Below are positions 23,101 to 37,203 of a stretch of 64,000 nt of DNA, in pieces. The DNA is taken from positions 41,600,510-41,664,509 of the forward strand of contig NC_044302.2 in the NCBI RefSeq assembly GCF_004027225.2, given 5' to 3'. The notes under the pieces were generated by a model, which saw only the letters and a program-made list of their open reading frames with translations, ran no database searches and was not told the DNA's origin. The DNA is from Strigops habroptila. Its lineage: Eukaryota; Chordata; Aves; Psittaciformes; Psittacidae. The first letter of the stretch is position 1. Each line of letters starts with the position of its first letter. The position numbers and the translations under genes were made by a program.

Positions 23101-26100
23101 TATTTTTTCACACTTCTCTCATGGTCAAGAGAAAGCTGTGTTGCAAGAATATAGCCTTCTTGAGGTTAAAAGAGGTGACCTGCCTACAGTGGCTCTGCAG
23201 AGAAAAGCAGAATGGCATGAAGCTCAGTATTTTTCAACCATACGATATATTCTGCTCTTACCACTTTAGCTCATGAAAGACTTTGCTGTCCTTAAATGTC
23301 AGAGTCTCTCACATTCTGGGCATGGACAGTAGCTCCAGCCTCCCTGGCTGGGAAAGAACGCAAAACCAACATGGACTAATTGTGCAGGCCTTCAAGACTA
23401 GTTCTGACTCTTGTAGCTCACATGAAGCTTTATTCAATATTAGATCTCAAATTTTTGAATCCTCTGGGTACTTTATACTGCACTGTTTTGCTTCAGAGAT
23501 GGATGACCCTCCAGATAGGGATAGACAAACTCCTCTAAACTAATCGATCTTTTCTGCATGCTACACAAGAAACATCTGGGCTTTTTTCAACAAATAATGA
23601 AACATCTTATGTCTTTTCCAGATGTGTTTCTTGTTTGCTTTTACTCTCCAATTCCCTAAAATCCTTTTGTAGAGACAGATAAGTACATTGTTTCCTCTTA
23701 AAGCCCAACTTCTTGATATCTGAGGAGTGCCACCTTCCTGTTCAGAGGAATGTACAATGTTAAAATCAACTCTATTTACACTTCCCAGTAGCAAAAAAAG
23801 TCCTTTTCTGAACCACAAAGATAAAGTGTTTCCTGGCCCATGTTTTGGTTTATTTTTCATGCCCATCTAGCTCTTGGTTTTAGATGTATATTCTTTCAGG
23901 GCCCTGTGGTGTCTCAGATCTAGCTTAGCTAACTGGTTGACCTACGACCAGCAGTGGCGAAGAACATTTTAAAACATGATGGTTAAATGTGAATTAATGT
24001 ATTTCTTAGAAGATGCAATTTCATTAGCCTGCTTCCTTAATTCATAATAATTCGAGAAGTGTCATAAGAGGATTATGTGTCACACGCTACTCAGATCTGT
24101 CTGGTTTCCCTGAGATCCATATGAATCACAAAGTTACCATGAGCAAAAAATACGTTCCCTAACCAGAGAGCAAAACTTCTGATCCAAAACAAGGGCTACA
24201 TCCAGTTCTCTGCTCCCATTCACTATTCAGGTTCAGACCCTCAGTATGTCTGTTTTTCCTTTTTGTTTGGTTGTTTTGTGTTTTGTTTTTTGTTTTGTCT
24301 TTTTAATCACAGTGTGAATGCAGAGTGTTTGATTTTCTTTGTAGATCACTGTCTTAGAAAAAAAATAACCTCCTCTTCTCTCCCCGCACCTGCAGCACAT
24401 CACTTTTTTGCACTCTGATGAAATAAGCATGCTGAAAATTGTTTATTCCCTTGTTTCTATCTGCAGGAAGGTACAAAGCTTTGCCCTTAAGAGAACTGCA
24501 AAACAGCTTATGAAAGCTTCGTGCTAGGGGCAGAGACCTCCTATCGACGGCTCAGAGGATGGCCCTGAAATTGCATGTCCTCAGCATAAGGACAGGCAAT
24601 CCTGAGGAGCAGGAATAGCTCTGGAGATTAGAGAACTACTGTGTAAATGCTGAGGGCCTGTTGCTACTGCAAAGATCAAGTTCATTTAAGGTCTGGTTAC
24701 ATACAGTTATAGAAGCCATAGTTTGACCCTTTCACTGGAATACTGATAAGCCTGCTGGGAGGCATTTGGACCCATGGTGTATAGCTATTCCTCTGTTGTA
24801 GGTAGGGCTCTGAATGGGCCTTGGATTGCTGATATGAGACTATTTACTAAGCATATTGATTGGGAAGGAAAAAGCCTTTGTAAAAGCTTGCTTCAAAGGA
24901 AATGTGCAAAATAGCCAGGTTTAAACTCAGAGGCTGAAGGAAGCCTTATCAACTTTTTGGGCTAGATCTTTATTCAATATAGGTTGGAATAGCAATGCTG
25001 TAATCAACTGACTTATAATGTTTTACACTGATTGAAACAATGGTTCTTACTTTCAGTCTTTACTGGGACTGAGTGCTTAATCCTGGTTACATTTATTACC
25101 TGAGACTTCAAACTGTGGCCCTCCCTGAACATGGTTGCTTATGAGTGAAAGCGTACTGCTTGAGAAAAGCTTTAACACCCAATGTTTCCAATGTTTCACA
25201 CTCAACTACTTTCCAATACATTTAGCCAATCTGTTTTTCTATTGCTGCCTAAAAAAAATATCATCTTGCGTGGAGAGTTAAAATATAAGGAGAGTAAATC
25301 TTCTTACAGAGCATCTATAATTCAGTTACCTTGCACTTCCATTGTAAGACTAAAAAGTTGAACTGAGACCTGGAAATATCAAATGCTCCTGTACAGGGAA
25401 AGCCCATTCCCAAAGGAAATAACACTAGATACTTTGTAGTAGTCATTGACTGTGAAGTCACAATCATAACATTCAATAAAAGCACCTTTCATAATCAAAA
25501 AGTCCCAAACACTTGTGGAGGTCTTTTCAACAGAACTGAAAACTACTCAAAACAAATGGAAAATTCTTTCCATAGACTCATACTAAAATAAAGGTGGGGT
25601 TTTGGAATCCAGTTAGTTCTAAACAAAACAAGACCCAAATATTGATTTGCCTTTGGAATTCCCGTATTTGCACCTGTGGAGCAGCTAGTAAGAGGATCCC
25701 AAGTAAATGAGTGAGTCACAGAGTCACTGCAACATTAAATGCTTACCTTAATTATAAGCCACTTCTCTGAAACAGTTGCTTCTCTCTATTGTTTGAATAG
25801 CTGTAAGGGATATCTCACTGTCACTTGAAAAAAACTAAATGATCGCAAATGAATGAATGTACACAGCACCACTAGCTTGGGCTTGCAACCCCTGTTGAGA
25901 GCCAGCTATACTGTATGACTGGTTCCAGACTCAAGCTTTGCCATGGACTGCAGGCTCCCAGCGATTAACTGTGTGATAACATTTGTACAGTTCAGTGAGG
26001 AACAAGCAGGACCAAGACTCACCAGTGATTTAATGTGGACAGGCCAAGCAGTTGCTACCTCTAGCTGCCTATCTGCCCATCCCACTTTCCAAAGGCTGGA

Positions 26101-27690
26101 GGCTCATAGCAGGCTGAAGCTGATTCTGGGCCACCACAGTGCACAGCTTTGCATATTAAGACACACTGACATTTGTTCCAGATTTGTTACATGTGGTGCA
26201 GTAAATCACCAGAGTTCATGAGGAACTACACATACTTTCTGCAGTCCTTGGTTCAAGGTGGAAAGTGTCAGGTCACGTTCAATAACCAGGGAAGAAGCAA
26301 GCACTTCAACTGTCAGCTACCTCCTTCAGATTTAGGATCAGAAGAAAGAAAACATTTTGGTGTTATACCATGTCTGTTCACTGACATGACAACTCGGAAC
26401 TAGTAGTGGTTTCTTTAACCCTCTACACAGATGCTTTAGCTGTGTTGTTAGAGAAATACAGTGGCCTGAATCAGTTTCAGCTTACTAATGGTACTAATGA
26501 AAAGCATTGATACTAACGAAAAGCGGCAGCACATTACGTTAGCACATAGATATGTCTACATATTACCCCATGCTCTGGGTTCATGGAAGCAATCCCATGT
26601 TCAAATAAACAGAATTTAAATAGCCATGCATGAGGAACCATGCAATAAAGAAGGCAAAGTCATGACCTTGGACCAAGTAGTCCTAATGGCAGTAATTATG
26701 AGGTTCTAAGACTGGAGCTGCCTACACAAAACAGATCTCAAATAAATTTTTATAGAAGTCTTCAATCAACTCAGTCTTTGCTTCCAAAGATCACATCAGA
26801 TCTCCCCATGTAAGATTCCCCTGGGGACTCTAGGAAAAACATTCCCTTAGAAAAGATATGGAATTATTAATTGGTGAAAGGGCAATGAGTTAGCATTGAA
26901 AGCAGTGCTGATTCCTCAATATTATTGCTACCCATGTTATTGTGATGCAAATACCTTATACCAAGCATTACGAGTGCTGAGAAGAGAATTATCTTTGTTC
27001 AGTAAGTACATGAAGCTCCTATTAGGGGCCAAAGTACATGGCCTTGTCTACAAGAGTGGGAACATCATGGGTCATAGGAGCAAGTATCACCATCTCATTT
27101 GAATGAATTAGGGGTATATCTGGACTTGGTCTTTTTTGCTGATTGATAGAGATCTGCTGCAGTACACTCACAGGACCACTGTCTGGGGTACACGCTGGGC
27201 CCTTAAATGCTTTCGGGATGCTGCAGCTCTGTTGGCATTTCTCCTAAGCACAGAATCTTTACTAGCTAGCTACCTGTGTGTTGACACAGGACCTCGCAGG
27301 CCAGCTCCCTTCTTAGGTTCCTTCAGGTTCCTTCTCAGGTAACTTTCAAGTTACCACTGGCTCTTCCACAGTTGTCAGTAGTTTCCATGCACTCATACTT
27401 TGACATCACATTTCCAGATGAGGCACAAGGAAGGTAACTGACTTACAGATGATCGTCATGGGGGGTCTTTGCAATAGGGTCAGCCTTGTAACTGATTTTT
27501 GTAATTCCTATATTAGTAAGAATAATGCCCTAGAGACTTCTACAAAATAAAACATTATGTCTTTCTGCAAGACGCATTAGATCAGCTAGCACAGTTAGGA
27601 AAGATGGACGAGTTTCAAGCACATCTGCATGGAGACAATGAGCACATAGGATTTCATCTCAGGAGAAATTTATGTCTAAAATGGCATAAG
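20146..27690. other. intergenic, CDO1-TMED7, part 1
   Basis: AT-rich DNA with an A-run at 20665-20682 and one old CR1 piece at 21180. GT-rich low complexity lies at 24260-24300. Short open frames exist but none has recognisable domains, composition or splice context that supports a gene. Confidence 0.65.
21180..21355 (-). mobile_element. diverged CR1 LINE fragment
   Basis: The + strand carries GGTCACCTAGAGCAGGTAGC, TATCTCCAAGGATGGAGGCA and ACCACCCTCACAGTAAAAAA, matching the antisense of an older CR1 subfamily. Similarity is looser than in the other copies and the ends are approximate. Confidence 0.75.
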
Positions 27691-28337
27691 CCGGCAGTGT
27701 GCGCTCACAGCCCAGAAACCCAGCCTCGGCTGCATCAAAAGGAGTGTGACCAGCAGGTCGAAGGAGGTCATCCTGCCCCTCTGCTCTTGCGAGACCTCAC
27801 CTTCAGTACTGTGTCCAGCTTCGGGGCCCCCAAAACAAGAGGGATGTGGAGCTGTTGGAGCAAGTCCAGAGGAGGACCACTGGGGTGATCAGGGGGCTGG
27901 AGCACCTCCCGTATGAAGACAGGCTGAGAAAGTTGGGGCTGGTCAGCCTGGAGAAGTGAACGCTGCGTGGAGACCTCATAGCAGCCTTCCAGTATCTGAA
28001 GGGGGCCTACAAGGATGCTGGAGAAGGACTTTTCATCAGGGCTGCAGTGATAGGACAAGGGGTAATAGGTTCAAACTGAAACAGGGAAGATTTAGGTTAG
28101 ATATAAGGAAGAAGTTCTTTCCTGTGAGGGTGGTGAAGCACTGGAATGGGTTGCCCAAGGAAGTTGTGAATGCTCCATCCCTGGCAGAGTTCAAGGCCAG
28201 ACTGGACAGAGCCTTGGTCTGTCCAATGGTCTAGTTGGGTGACATGGTCTAGTATGAGGCGTCCCTGTCCATGGCATGGGGGTTTGAACAGGATGATCTT
28301 AAGGTCCTTCCCAACCCAAACCATTCTATGATTCTAT
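27691..28337 (+). mobile_element. CR1 LINE fragment, about 650 bp
   Basis: The longest CR1 3' fragment in the window, sense strand. Recognisable blocks run in order: CTCACAGCCCAGAAACCCAG, GCATCAAAAGGAGTGTGACC, GACAGGCTGAGAAAGTTGGG, AAGAAGTTCTTTCCTGTGAG and the terminus CCATTCTATGATTCTAT. It holds the C-terminal end of CR1 ORF2 and the 3' UTR. Internal stops and length changes make it non-functional. A partial repeat of GGTCTGTCCAATGGTCTAGT interrupts it near 28220. Confidence 0.94.
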
Positions 28338-28394
28338 CTGCTGGTTTACAGGAATGATGGAGTTAGGATTTTTGCATAGAAAGGTAATATTATC

Positions 28395-28448
28395 CCTCCC
28401 ACCCACCCCAACCCACCCCTCCACCCCTACCCCCCCCAAAAAAAAACG
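28395..28448 (+). repeat. C-rich low-complexity tract followed by A-run
   Basis: Repeated CCCACCC and CCACCCC groups end in nine C and then a run of A. The - strand therefore has several G-runs that could form a quadruplex. It starts about 60 bp after the 3' end of the adjacent CR1 copy. Confidence 0.8.
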
Positions 28449-31400
28449 ACAGGATTGACAGGAAACTTGCAAAATAACACAATGATTAAGTTCAGAAAAG
28501 CTTTTCAGACAAGTGCTTTTGTAATAAATCTGAGTTTTACCATTGACTCCCACAGAAGCAGAACTGGATTCAGTGGTGTTGATCTCTATCCTAATGATGT
28601 AACACTGAGTTTTGGTGGTTCAGGGTTTGCAAAGGGCAGCACCAGCGCAGTGATGTTCTTTATACCTGTTAAGCCCTCTTCAGCAGAGGCAGTTGTCATT
28701 TACAAATTCCTGTGACCTCTCTTGAGTCAGAAAGGAGACAGACTGTTCTTCCAAGAGTGCCTAGCACCACAAGTGTGTGGGCTAGCTGAGATCTGAGACT
28801 CCGTGATGGTTTTTGTCATATTCTGGCTCCAAAACCCTTGTTTTCTTTAATTTTCAATTACTTTTCAGTGCAGGGCACAGTGTTAGTTCATCTCACAGGA
28901 ATTTGTTTACTGTTTTGCACTATTTCAAGCCTCTTTCTTGATTAGTTTTTAACTTGGAAATTACCTTTTTCCATACAGACACATTTTTTCCCCTCTAGTT
29001 CTGATTAGATACTTCTTATTTTTCTCCGCTTTTTGCCTTATGCCAGCAAGTAGCATTATTACTCATTGAAGAACACTGGTTGGTCTGCAGCTGTGTTTTT
29101 CACTATGGATGAAGGTCTTACAAGGTTAAGAGGGTGACTTCTATGCTGGATGCTGGCCAGTAATTCACCACTGGAATAAAAGCAGTGAAAATAAGCCAGG
29201 CCATTTTAAAGCACAGTCTTGATGTGGTTTCTACCTTATTTTTCACTATCTTGGGTCTGTGGGAATGTAGTATTAGCTCATAATCTGTTTTTATTTCCTC
29301 CTTTTTTCCTCTTTCCATCTTGTTTTCTCTCCTTTCTTTTCCCTGACTTTCTATCCTAGTTTCTTCCCAGCACTACCTTCGTCTTATTTGTGTGCATCAT
29401 GGGCTACAGCCATGAGAGGGAATTTCGTGATTTGGAGACGCTCTGACAAAGCAGAGTGGATGGTTTAAATGGATAGGCAAAGCAACACATTTAGTGTGGA
29501 AGATGTATTTCCTTCCACACTTCTACCATATTCTTTGCAAACATCTTCAAACTGGATGTTATTTCAGGGCTTGAACCTGCTAAACTAATGTACCAAATTG
29601 ACAGTATTCTCTGTCTTGCCTTTCTCCCTCTTGTCAGCTAAAACACCTCTGCACACTAGAGATTTCTGTTTCCTTAGGAACCTCATATTCGCTAGCATTA
29701 AGGCTTCTTGCTTTAAGTCAAATGGAATGGTGTTGTTACAATTAGGGCATTGAGGGAGCAGGATATTGAAATAATGAACACATTTTCATTTCAGAATGAA
29801 AAGAAAGACCTTTCTTGGGAGTCCTTTTAATGCTTAAGACCAAACTCTCAGAGATTGTATATGGCTAAGGAAAGGAAGAAGAAAGAATTCAAGAGTCAGG
29901 TTTGCTGTCTGTGCAAACAGAATGCTCAGTACCTTCTGGAGGAGCCCTGCTAGACATCTTCATTGCTGTGCCATGATGATGATGTATCATCATACTAGTG
30001 TGACCATGGCTGAGTAGGGAAGTGGAACCTTGCCCCACATGACTAGTACAGCTCAAATTTAAAGGTAAGATGAACCCTAGCAGCTAACAGGAAAGGCTCT
30101 GCCAGTATGTTGCACAGTAACAGCTGGAAGACATTACATGAAAATTACATCTGGCTCTTACTCAAAGCCTGGCTTGTTTAAGATCTTAGTCCTTCTCCTT
30201 TAGTAGTAAAATATTTAAAGTCATATTACAGTTTAAAATAGAGCACATATTGTGTCAAATCATAATACACAAATCTCCACTTCCACTTGGGAAGACAGAA
30301 ACTTAAAAACTGTTTCAAAACATGCAAACACTTCAGATTTATTTAACATTTTCCTTGGCTGTAATAATTTTCTACGTTCTAAATGTAATCTACTTTCTAA
30401 ATATATAAACTCAGCTAAACTGAATATTCACAGAAAATCAAATCGGGAGGGTTCTGAGGGGTAATTTTTCCTGTCCTAAGGATGCAACTTGAATAGTGCA
30501 TCCTACATGAATGAAGAAAATCCTTTGGCAGAAGTTGGGGTTTCTTGATAAAAATAATTAGAATGAGAGATGTGCCAGTTTAGGACAGGTTGTTGTATGC
30601 AACCAAATGTGCATATAACCAGCGAACTCTGAACAACTGTATCTATATCTGTATACACAGATTTTATATATGCCTGTTTATAAACAAGGGAATAGAAATA
30701 ATTTATTCAAGAACTAAATGTAGACATCAGTTCATGCATGGCTGCCTTCATAGGATGCATAGAAGTGTGACCAGAGCTAGAGCAGCTGTCCTGCATGGCT
30801 TCTGCTGGAGTGGTGTTAGAACTGACCTTTACTTCAGATCCTGCACTGCTAAAAGCAGACAGCCTGGGGAGTTAATTCCTGCTATATGTCAGAGCCTGTG
30901 CTTCATACAGTCATCTTCCTAAGACAGAGAGTGGAATGAAAACTGTGATGTTCTGGAAGGAGAAGACTCACTATAGTCTGAACCCATGGCAGGCGCAGAT
31001 GAAACAGAGGATGCAAAGCTAATTCAGGGCAGCCGTAAAGGGAAAACACTTCTCTCTTCAGTGGCAGAAGGACTGGAGAACAGTTTGTGTACTTTTCTCT
31101 TGGATGCAACTGGAAATGTCCAGTTCTTTTCAGCACTTAAGTATAAAGATTGTTTGCTGTTGCGCAGTAGTTGAGGTGACATTTGACTTAAATCAACCCA
31201 TCAGTTGCTTCTACTTCTGCAGCTTTAATGTCTGGTTTCTTACCACATCTCTTATTCCTTCAAGTTTACTGTCTTGCACTCAGAATAACTAAGCTACACT
31301 CTGATAAATGGCTGGTTTTTTACGTTTTGTACAGCAAGGCATTAATTTGGTTTACACCTACTTTAATTTCCTTGGGCTGCCGTTTATTTAAATGAAGTTC

Positions 31401-32927
31401 TGTATCTTATACATGAAATGCATTGATCAGTGATATGATGGCTTAAGTTCTACTTTATTAGGCTTAGGTGGAGCTGATGAAATCATGTAGTTATATTGAT
31501 CTTAGCTCGAATCAGGGTTTAGATCTCACCTTCAATATATTCACATAGACTGGCTGCTGCTGACTATGAGAGCCAAGCATATGCAGCCAAGGCTGAGCAT
31601 TTGGCCTTCGGTCAGAGTATGCATTAGCTTTTGCTTTTCTCTACACATAGAAAATATGTCAGAAACATAGTTCATTTTAAATCTGTTTTTCTTTCCTTTT
31701 GCTCATCTAAAGTGAGGTGTCTGTTCCCATCATCTGACCCCAAGTGAAAGTCACAAAGCTAACTTCTGATTTGGTGAACTGTAGTTCTCCAAACTGCCAG
31801 TATGCTTGCATCAATGGTGAGGACACGTCACCTCACCCTGTTGACACAAAGATATGTCTTTGCAGCACAGCCCAGGGATGACATATGTGACCCTGCCTGT
31901 CTGTTTCACAAGCAGAAGTATTACATCAGTTCTTACTGGAAATTCCCCCTAGCCATGAAAAATGGTGGTTTAGCTGGTAATTAGTTATGTTTATACAGGA
32001 ACTGTTAAAATCATTTATTTTAATAACATATTTAAACCTACTATCTTGCACAATGAGAAAAAGCTGAAAGAAGCCAAAAGTAATGTTAGTTTGAAAGGCC
32101 TCAACAGAACTGGACAAATATTTTTTGCACTTATTTTAGTATCATTCCAACAGAGCGCACAAAATGCTGAAGGTGACACAGAGTTTCCTCATTCTGGGTC
32201 CAGTCAAAGACACAGCAAGAAGTTTCCTGCACTGGGAGCTTACACTGTCTGAAGACAAAAACAGAAAAAGTCTTTGGGGAAAGGAAGTATTACTACATAG
32301 TTTCTGAGACAAAAACCTTAGGCAAAGAAGGAAGAATTATTTTCTCAAAGCTATCAGAGGTTGTAGTGTTCTGAGGAACTGCACTGACTGCTCCTGGACG
32401 AGGCAACTGAGATTTTTTCCGCTCCAATTTGCTCAGGGTAATATCTAACATTGTGCATGGAGGAGTACGAATGCACGTAATAACAAATCAAAGTAGTTCA
32501 GATCAGCAGGTGGTTTGTGTGTACATATAGTGTGTCTATGTCTCCCATAATGCAAGGGAAAAAAGCTGACCAGATGGATAATCTGGATCAAACTTTTAGA
32601 TACTGGGACAGACACAGGGAAGAGAGGAATCAATTTTACTGGCAAAAAGAGATGAGGATTTAGATGAAGTCCTAAGACAGCCTTGCTTACCTGACCACAG
32701 CTACTGCTGGGATGAAAGCACCAGAGAATAGGTCTATTTAAAATACTTTTATGCTTGTGACAGAGACCACGTTATGCTGATAAAACAGGTATGCATTTTT
32801 GAAGCCATTTTGTGCCGTTCATTATAAATGTTTAAGGCTGTTGTACTAAATTTGGCAGTGTGTTTCTGATGTTAAATAGTCCTTTCCTGCAGCAACCTGG
32901 GAATCGAGTTTTGGAATAGGCTGAACT

Positions 32928-32951
32928 AAAAAAAAGAAAAAAAAAAAAAAC
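32928..32951 (+). repeat. A-rich tract
   Basis: Two A-runs separated by a G, simple low-complexity DNA. Confidence 0.8.
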
Positions 32952-35900
32952 AGTGAAAATTGAATTTTAAAGAATGTTGATGCCTATATCGAAGTATTCA
33001 GATATGTATGTGTAAGACTTATTGCATACAAAGTAGAAAAAAAGGATTGTAAGGCAATATCATTTAAGGAAGTAGGGCTGGAAGAGGCTTCTTTTATATA
33101 CAGAGCAATAATTTCCTTTCAAAATTCTTAAGAATTTAGTTAGTTGGTTAGTTAGTTAAGTAAATAAGTAAGTTTTGGAGTACTTCATGTACATAGGCCC
33201 TACCAAAGTGATGTCTGCATAGCTTCAGGCAAAGCTCTCATTTTAATTTGGTAGGATCATTTTCCTGATTTTCCTCCAAAAGCATTTAAAATAGTTCTCC
33301 TTTATAAGATTTGCTGGTTTAAGTTTATGTAAGAAAAAGTTAAAAAGAGAAAGATAAAATTGCTATTTAAATCTATTCCTTCTACTCAAAGGTCTCTTCT
33401 ACTACCATTGTTCTCCCAAAATCTTGTCCATAAGATGTCCACAAATGCTCACTGATTTTTTTTTCAAAAGTGAAATCAGTCACTGAAGGAATGTAGTCTT
33501 TAATGTCATGATAAAAGGCTGATAGAACAATATAAAATACCAGTTTCAAATGAAAGCTTGATGGTAAGATTGCAAAGAGATCCACAGACATGCTGGCTAT
33601 TGAGAGGCTGATGACACAAACAGCTTTACTAAAGCAATGGGAGGAAACACCTTGTTTATCAGAATAGACTGTGTGAAAAGCTGATCTAAGGCTCCTGTGC
33701 CTGACTGCCACAGTCTTCTCTCTAATGTGTTTTGAATTTTAAAAGAATGTGAAGAGCAAGAAAGTCTGTTCTGTGTCAAGAAATGGAGAAATACCTGAAT
33801 AGGTGAAAATTCCTGAGACACAAGTGACTCTTTCAGAGTTTACACACTTCGGAGTGTGGAAAAAGTATTGGGCACCCAGAGAACAAAATCTCACACAAAA
33901 TTTTGTCAAAATGCTAGATAGGAAATCTGCATTTATGAATAGCTTGCTGGGTTTTTTTCATATTCTTTTTTTTACTGTCTTTTGCTCCTTTTAAAAATAA
34001 TCATCTTGATATTTCTGTTGATTCAATTATTTTGCATTTGTTTGATGTGTGAGAATATTCTGAAACATTAAATTACATAAATTGTTCTCATGCCAGAGAG
34101 ACATTTCAAATGCTGATGTACATGTAGACCTCTTATTCCTGGTATACTCTTATACTGTAGAATATAAAGGCTGATTCTGTTTCACCTGCTGTACAAGCAT
34201 TCAAAAGCCCACGTCTGAAATAGAAACTTTTCTAAGTATCCTGGCCCATGCAAATGCCAAGTTGTTTCCACATATTTGAAAGACAAAGTCCAGCATGTTT
34301 GTCTTGCAATACTCAGCTGTGTGTTTTAAAAGGGGAGATTTAAAAATGAAAACTCAAAATATTAGAAAACGGTAGAAGTGGCAGCTGTTGTTTGGAAATG
34401 TTGCTGAATTTCTTTTACTAGATAATTCTGTGTAAATTCTGCTTAGAAACATTGAAATCACTTTTTTAAAAAAGACGTGATACCAAAAATACATGCCTAC
34501 TTCTTCAGTTTTTATCTCATGCCTTGAAAAGGCAAAGTTTCCAGTGACATGAACAGAAAACAAGGTCTCATTACTTAACAAGGTGTATTTCTTCAACTTC
34601 TCTTTTTTTTTTCTACTTAAGATATTTTAAACATAAGAAGAGCCAACATTTTTAACTTTGTTCTTCTTTCACTGAGCTGTTGTGGGATGAAACAAAACGC
34701 ATGACAGAAGCTAAAAAATTCTTGTCAGATGGTGTGCTAACGAGGATGGTAGAACTATCTACCCTGCATTCGGGGGTCAGAGTTGGACTTTGTAGCGATA
34801 AGCACAGGGAAAGAACTGAAAAAGAGAACAACTTTCCTTTCTTGCCTAGCTTTCTGAAACTCAGTTCTCTTTCCACAAAAGGCCCTTTAGATTTGCAGAT
34901 ATTTGGTATTGAGGAACAGGTGCTCAATTTCACTGTCAGCTCCTTCCAGCCAAGGCTACAGTTCAGCAGGCTTTCACCCACACACAGAGGAAGAGTTGTC
35001 AATCAACAGTTAAATACTGACGTGAATAGCGCCTTTGTAAATATTTCTGTTCTGCCTTCTACAGCACACAAGCCAAAACAAAACATCTTTTGACAGTGTG
35101 TGAAAAACAAACCTGAAATGCTTCACAGCCTTTAGCAGCTAGAAAGCTGGCCATGTAAACTCTTTAAAATTGAATGCTCTTTGTCAGGCGGAGGAAAGCT
35201 TGTGTTCTGAGGTTTGATCATCAGGCAGCCCAAGAGTACAGATGTGTGCCTTAGAAAAGCAATTCTTAGCTGTGTGAGGAGGTTGGTTGCATTTTTATTC
35301 ACATTCATGAAGCGTCTGCAGTCGTCATTGTATTTATCTTGAGCAAGTTTCCCTTTTAAAGGCATTAGCAAGACACTGAGCAGTTTCCAGATCTTCACTC
35401 AGATCTGGTATGTAGGTTCTGCCAAATAAATCCCCAAGCTGAGTGATTTCCTTACCTGGAAGAATCTGGGTTTGTACTGTTTCGTTTTTTAAATGCTGAT
35501 TGCACTCAGTGCCACATGCTCAGCCTGGCTTTTTGGTAGCACCAACAGAAAGCAGTAGGCAAGTCAGACTTCAATAAAGTCTTTTTCCATGTAATGTCCC
35601 AATTCAATTAAGTCAGGTAAGCATATCCCTGATGTTAAATACAGGGATGATTTGAACTATTCATAGGTTAAAGAGAGAGAAAAAAATTGCTGAACTGCTG
35701 GCCAGATTTGGAGATTAAACCCAAGACTTTGTGTCCTAGGCCCTGTGTTTGTGGGAAAGTTGATTTTTATAGGATAAACTGCTTTGTGCTTATATACTAC
35801 AATTTTGGATGGGTTCCAGGTTGGTTTTTTTAGTCATCTGGTATCTTTTCTATACCTGTTAATCCCCTTCAGCATAAATCCATTCTAGAATTGATATGTT

Positions 35901-37166
35901 TTCAGGAAAATAATTTTCAACGGTCACCTAAAGTTAGATCAACAATCCCCCTTCAGACAGTCATCCCATTGCTACACCATTCTGCACAGATTTACAGATG
36001 AACTAACCTATGTCTTTTATGAGTAGGTCCTCTAAGGTCAGTTCAGCTGACTGTAACCTTCCACTTAGATTTTAAAATTCAACCAGCCCCAGTAAAATTC
36101 CAGTTTATGTACACTCAACAACCTCCCCTTTACAGCAGCCCTGTTGCCTACCTCCCGTTGTACTTGTTAGGAAGGTCTGCAATTGTTTGGTCACTGGGAA
36201 AAGAAAGAACTTCTCTGAAATGGCAAGACCTAAAAGCACTGGAAATGTAGGAGATGGATGGAACCTCAGTATCTTTGAAAAATTGGGAAAGCATTTAAAT
36301 AACCACAGGTGCCAAGGAGGGATCTCTGTCCCAGGCAGAAAGAGATTCGTCCAGGTAGATACTTCTTCAGCATATCAATCTTCATTTAGAAATAGAATAT
36401 GGAAATTTAAGATACAAATGTGCATCCTTAGGTGGAGAACTAGTCTGCAGCTTCTGCTGAGGAGAATACAGCTAGCTAGAACATCAGCTTGGATAAACCT
36501 CCCTAAAACTATGAGATATAACCCATGTTTTTAATTTAAAGCAGATCAACACAAGATTGCTTAAACAGAAGGAAACAAATGTAAACTTCTGAGACAGAAA
36601 TAATTTCTAAACACTGCCTGAGCTGAGAATATATGCATGTGGATAGATGGAGGGGTACATACAGAAACATCTAGCACCCAAAGGGAAGCCTAAAGTGTAG
36701 GGGTTTGTCTCCCATTCTGTGGAGCTGTGTGAGATGGAACTGCTTTTTCCCATGTACTCACCTTGGCACCAGAGATCCTTCCAGCCAGTCCTCGCTAAAG
36801 TAGTAAAACTGGAGGCTTGGAATAAAAAGCAGAAAATAGCTGGTTGGATCTCCTTATTTGTCCTGGACTAGTATCCTTACTTTAGTCACTAAAATCTATC
36901 CTTGAGGTTTAAATTTGCACTCAGGGCTTATAGCAAATACATCCCTAGATCTTCCATCTGGGATGTGTAGTTATTTTGTCCACTGAAGTCAATGAAGTAA
37001 CAGTGACCTAAATCATCTGAGCCTTAATCCTTCCTGTGGCCGGAAGCCCTGGTTCTTGGTATTTCCCTTGCACGTTTCGCAGTAGCAGAAGAAAAAGCAT
37101 CAGAGAGAAGTGACATTTCTGTTTTGAACCAAACACCATTTCTCTTCTTTGCTTTGGGTTTTTGTT

Positions 37167-37203
37167 GGGGGGGGGGGGGGGAGGGGAGGAGTGGAGGTTG
37201 GTT
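37167..37203 (+). repeat. G15 run and adjoining G-rich tract
   Basis: Fifteen consecutive G (37167-37181) are followed by A, GGGG, AGG and further G groups up to about 37203. The tract has more than four G-runs within 40 bases, so a quadruplex is possible. It is flanked on both sides by GTTT-rich sequence. Confidence 0.85.

Noticed and set aside
27956-28234. A 92-codon + frame resembling bird hypothetical proteins
   Set aside because: It is the CR1 3' region, a common source of false gene predictions in bird genomes.
34680-35093. A 137-codon + frame in the intergenic region
   Set aside because: No recognisable domain, mixed composition, no promoter or poly(A) context; one such frame is expected by chance in 33 kb.
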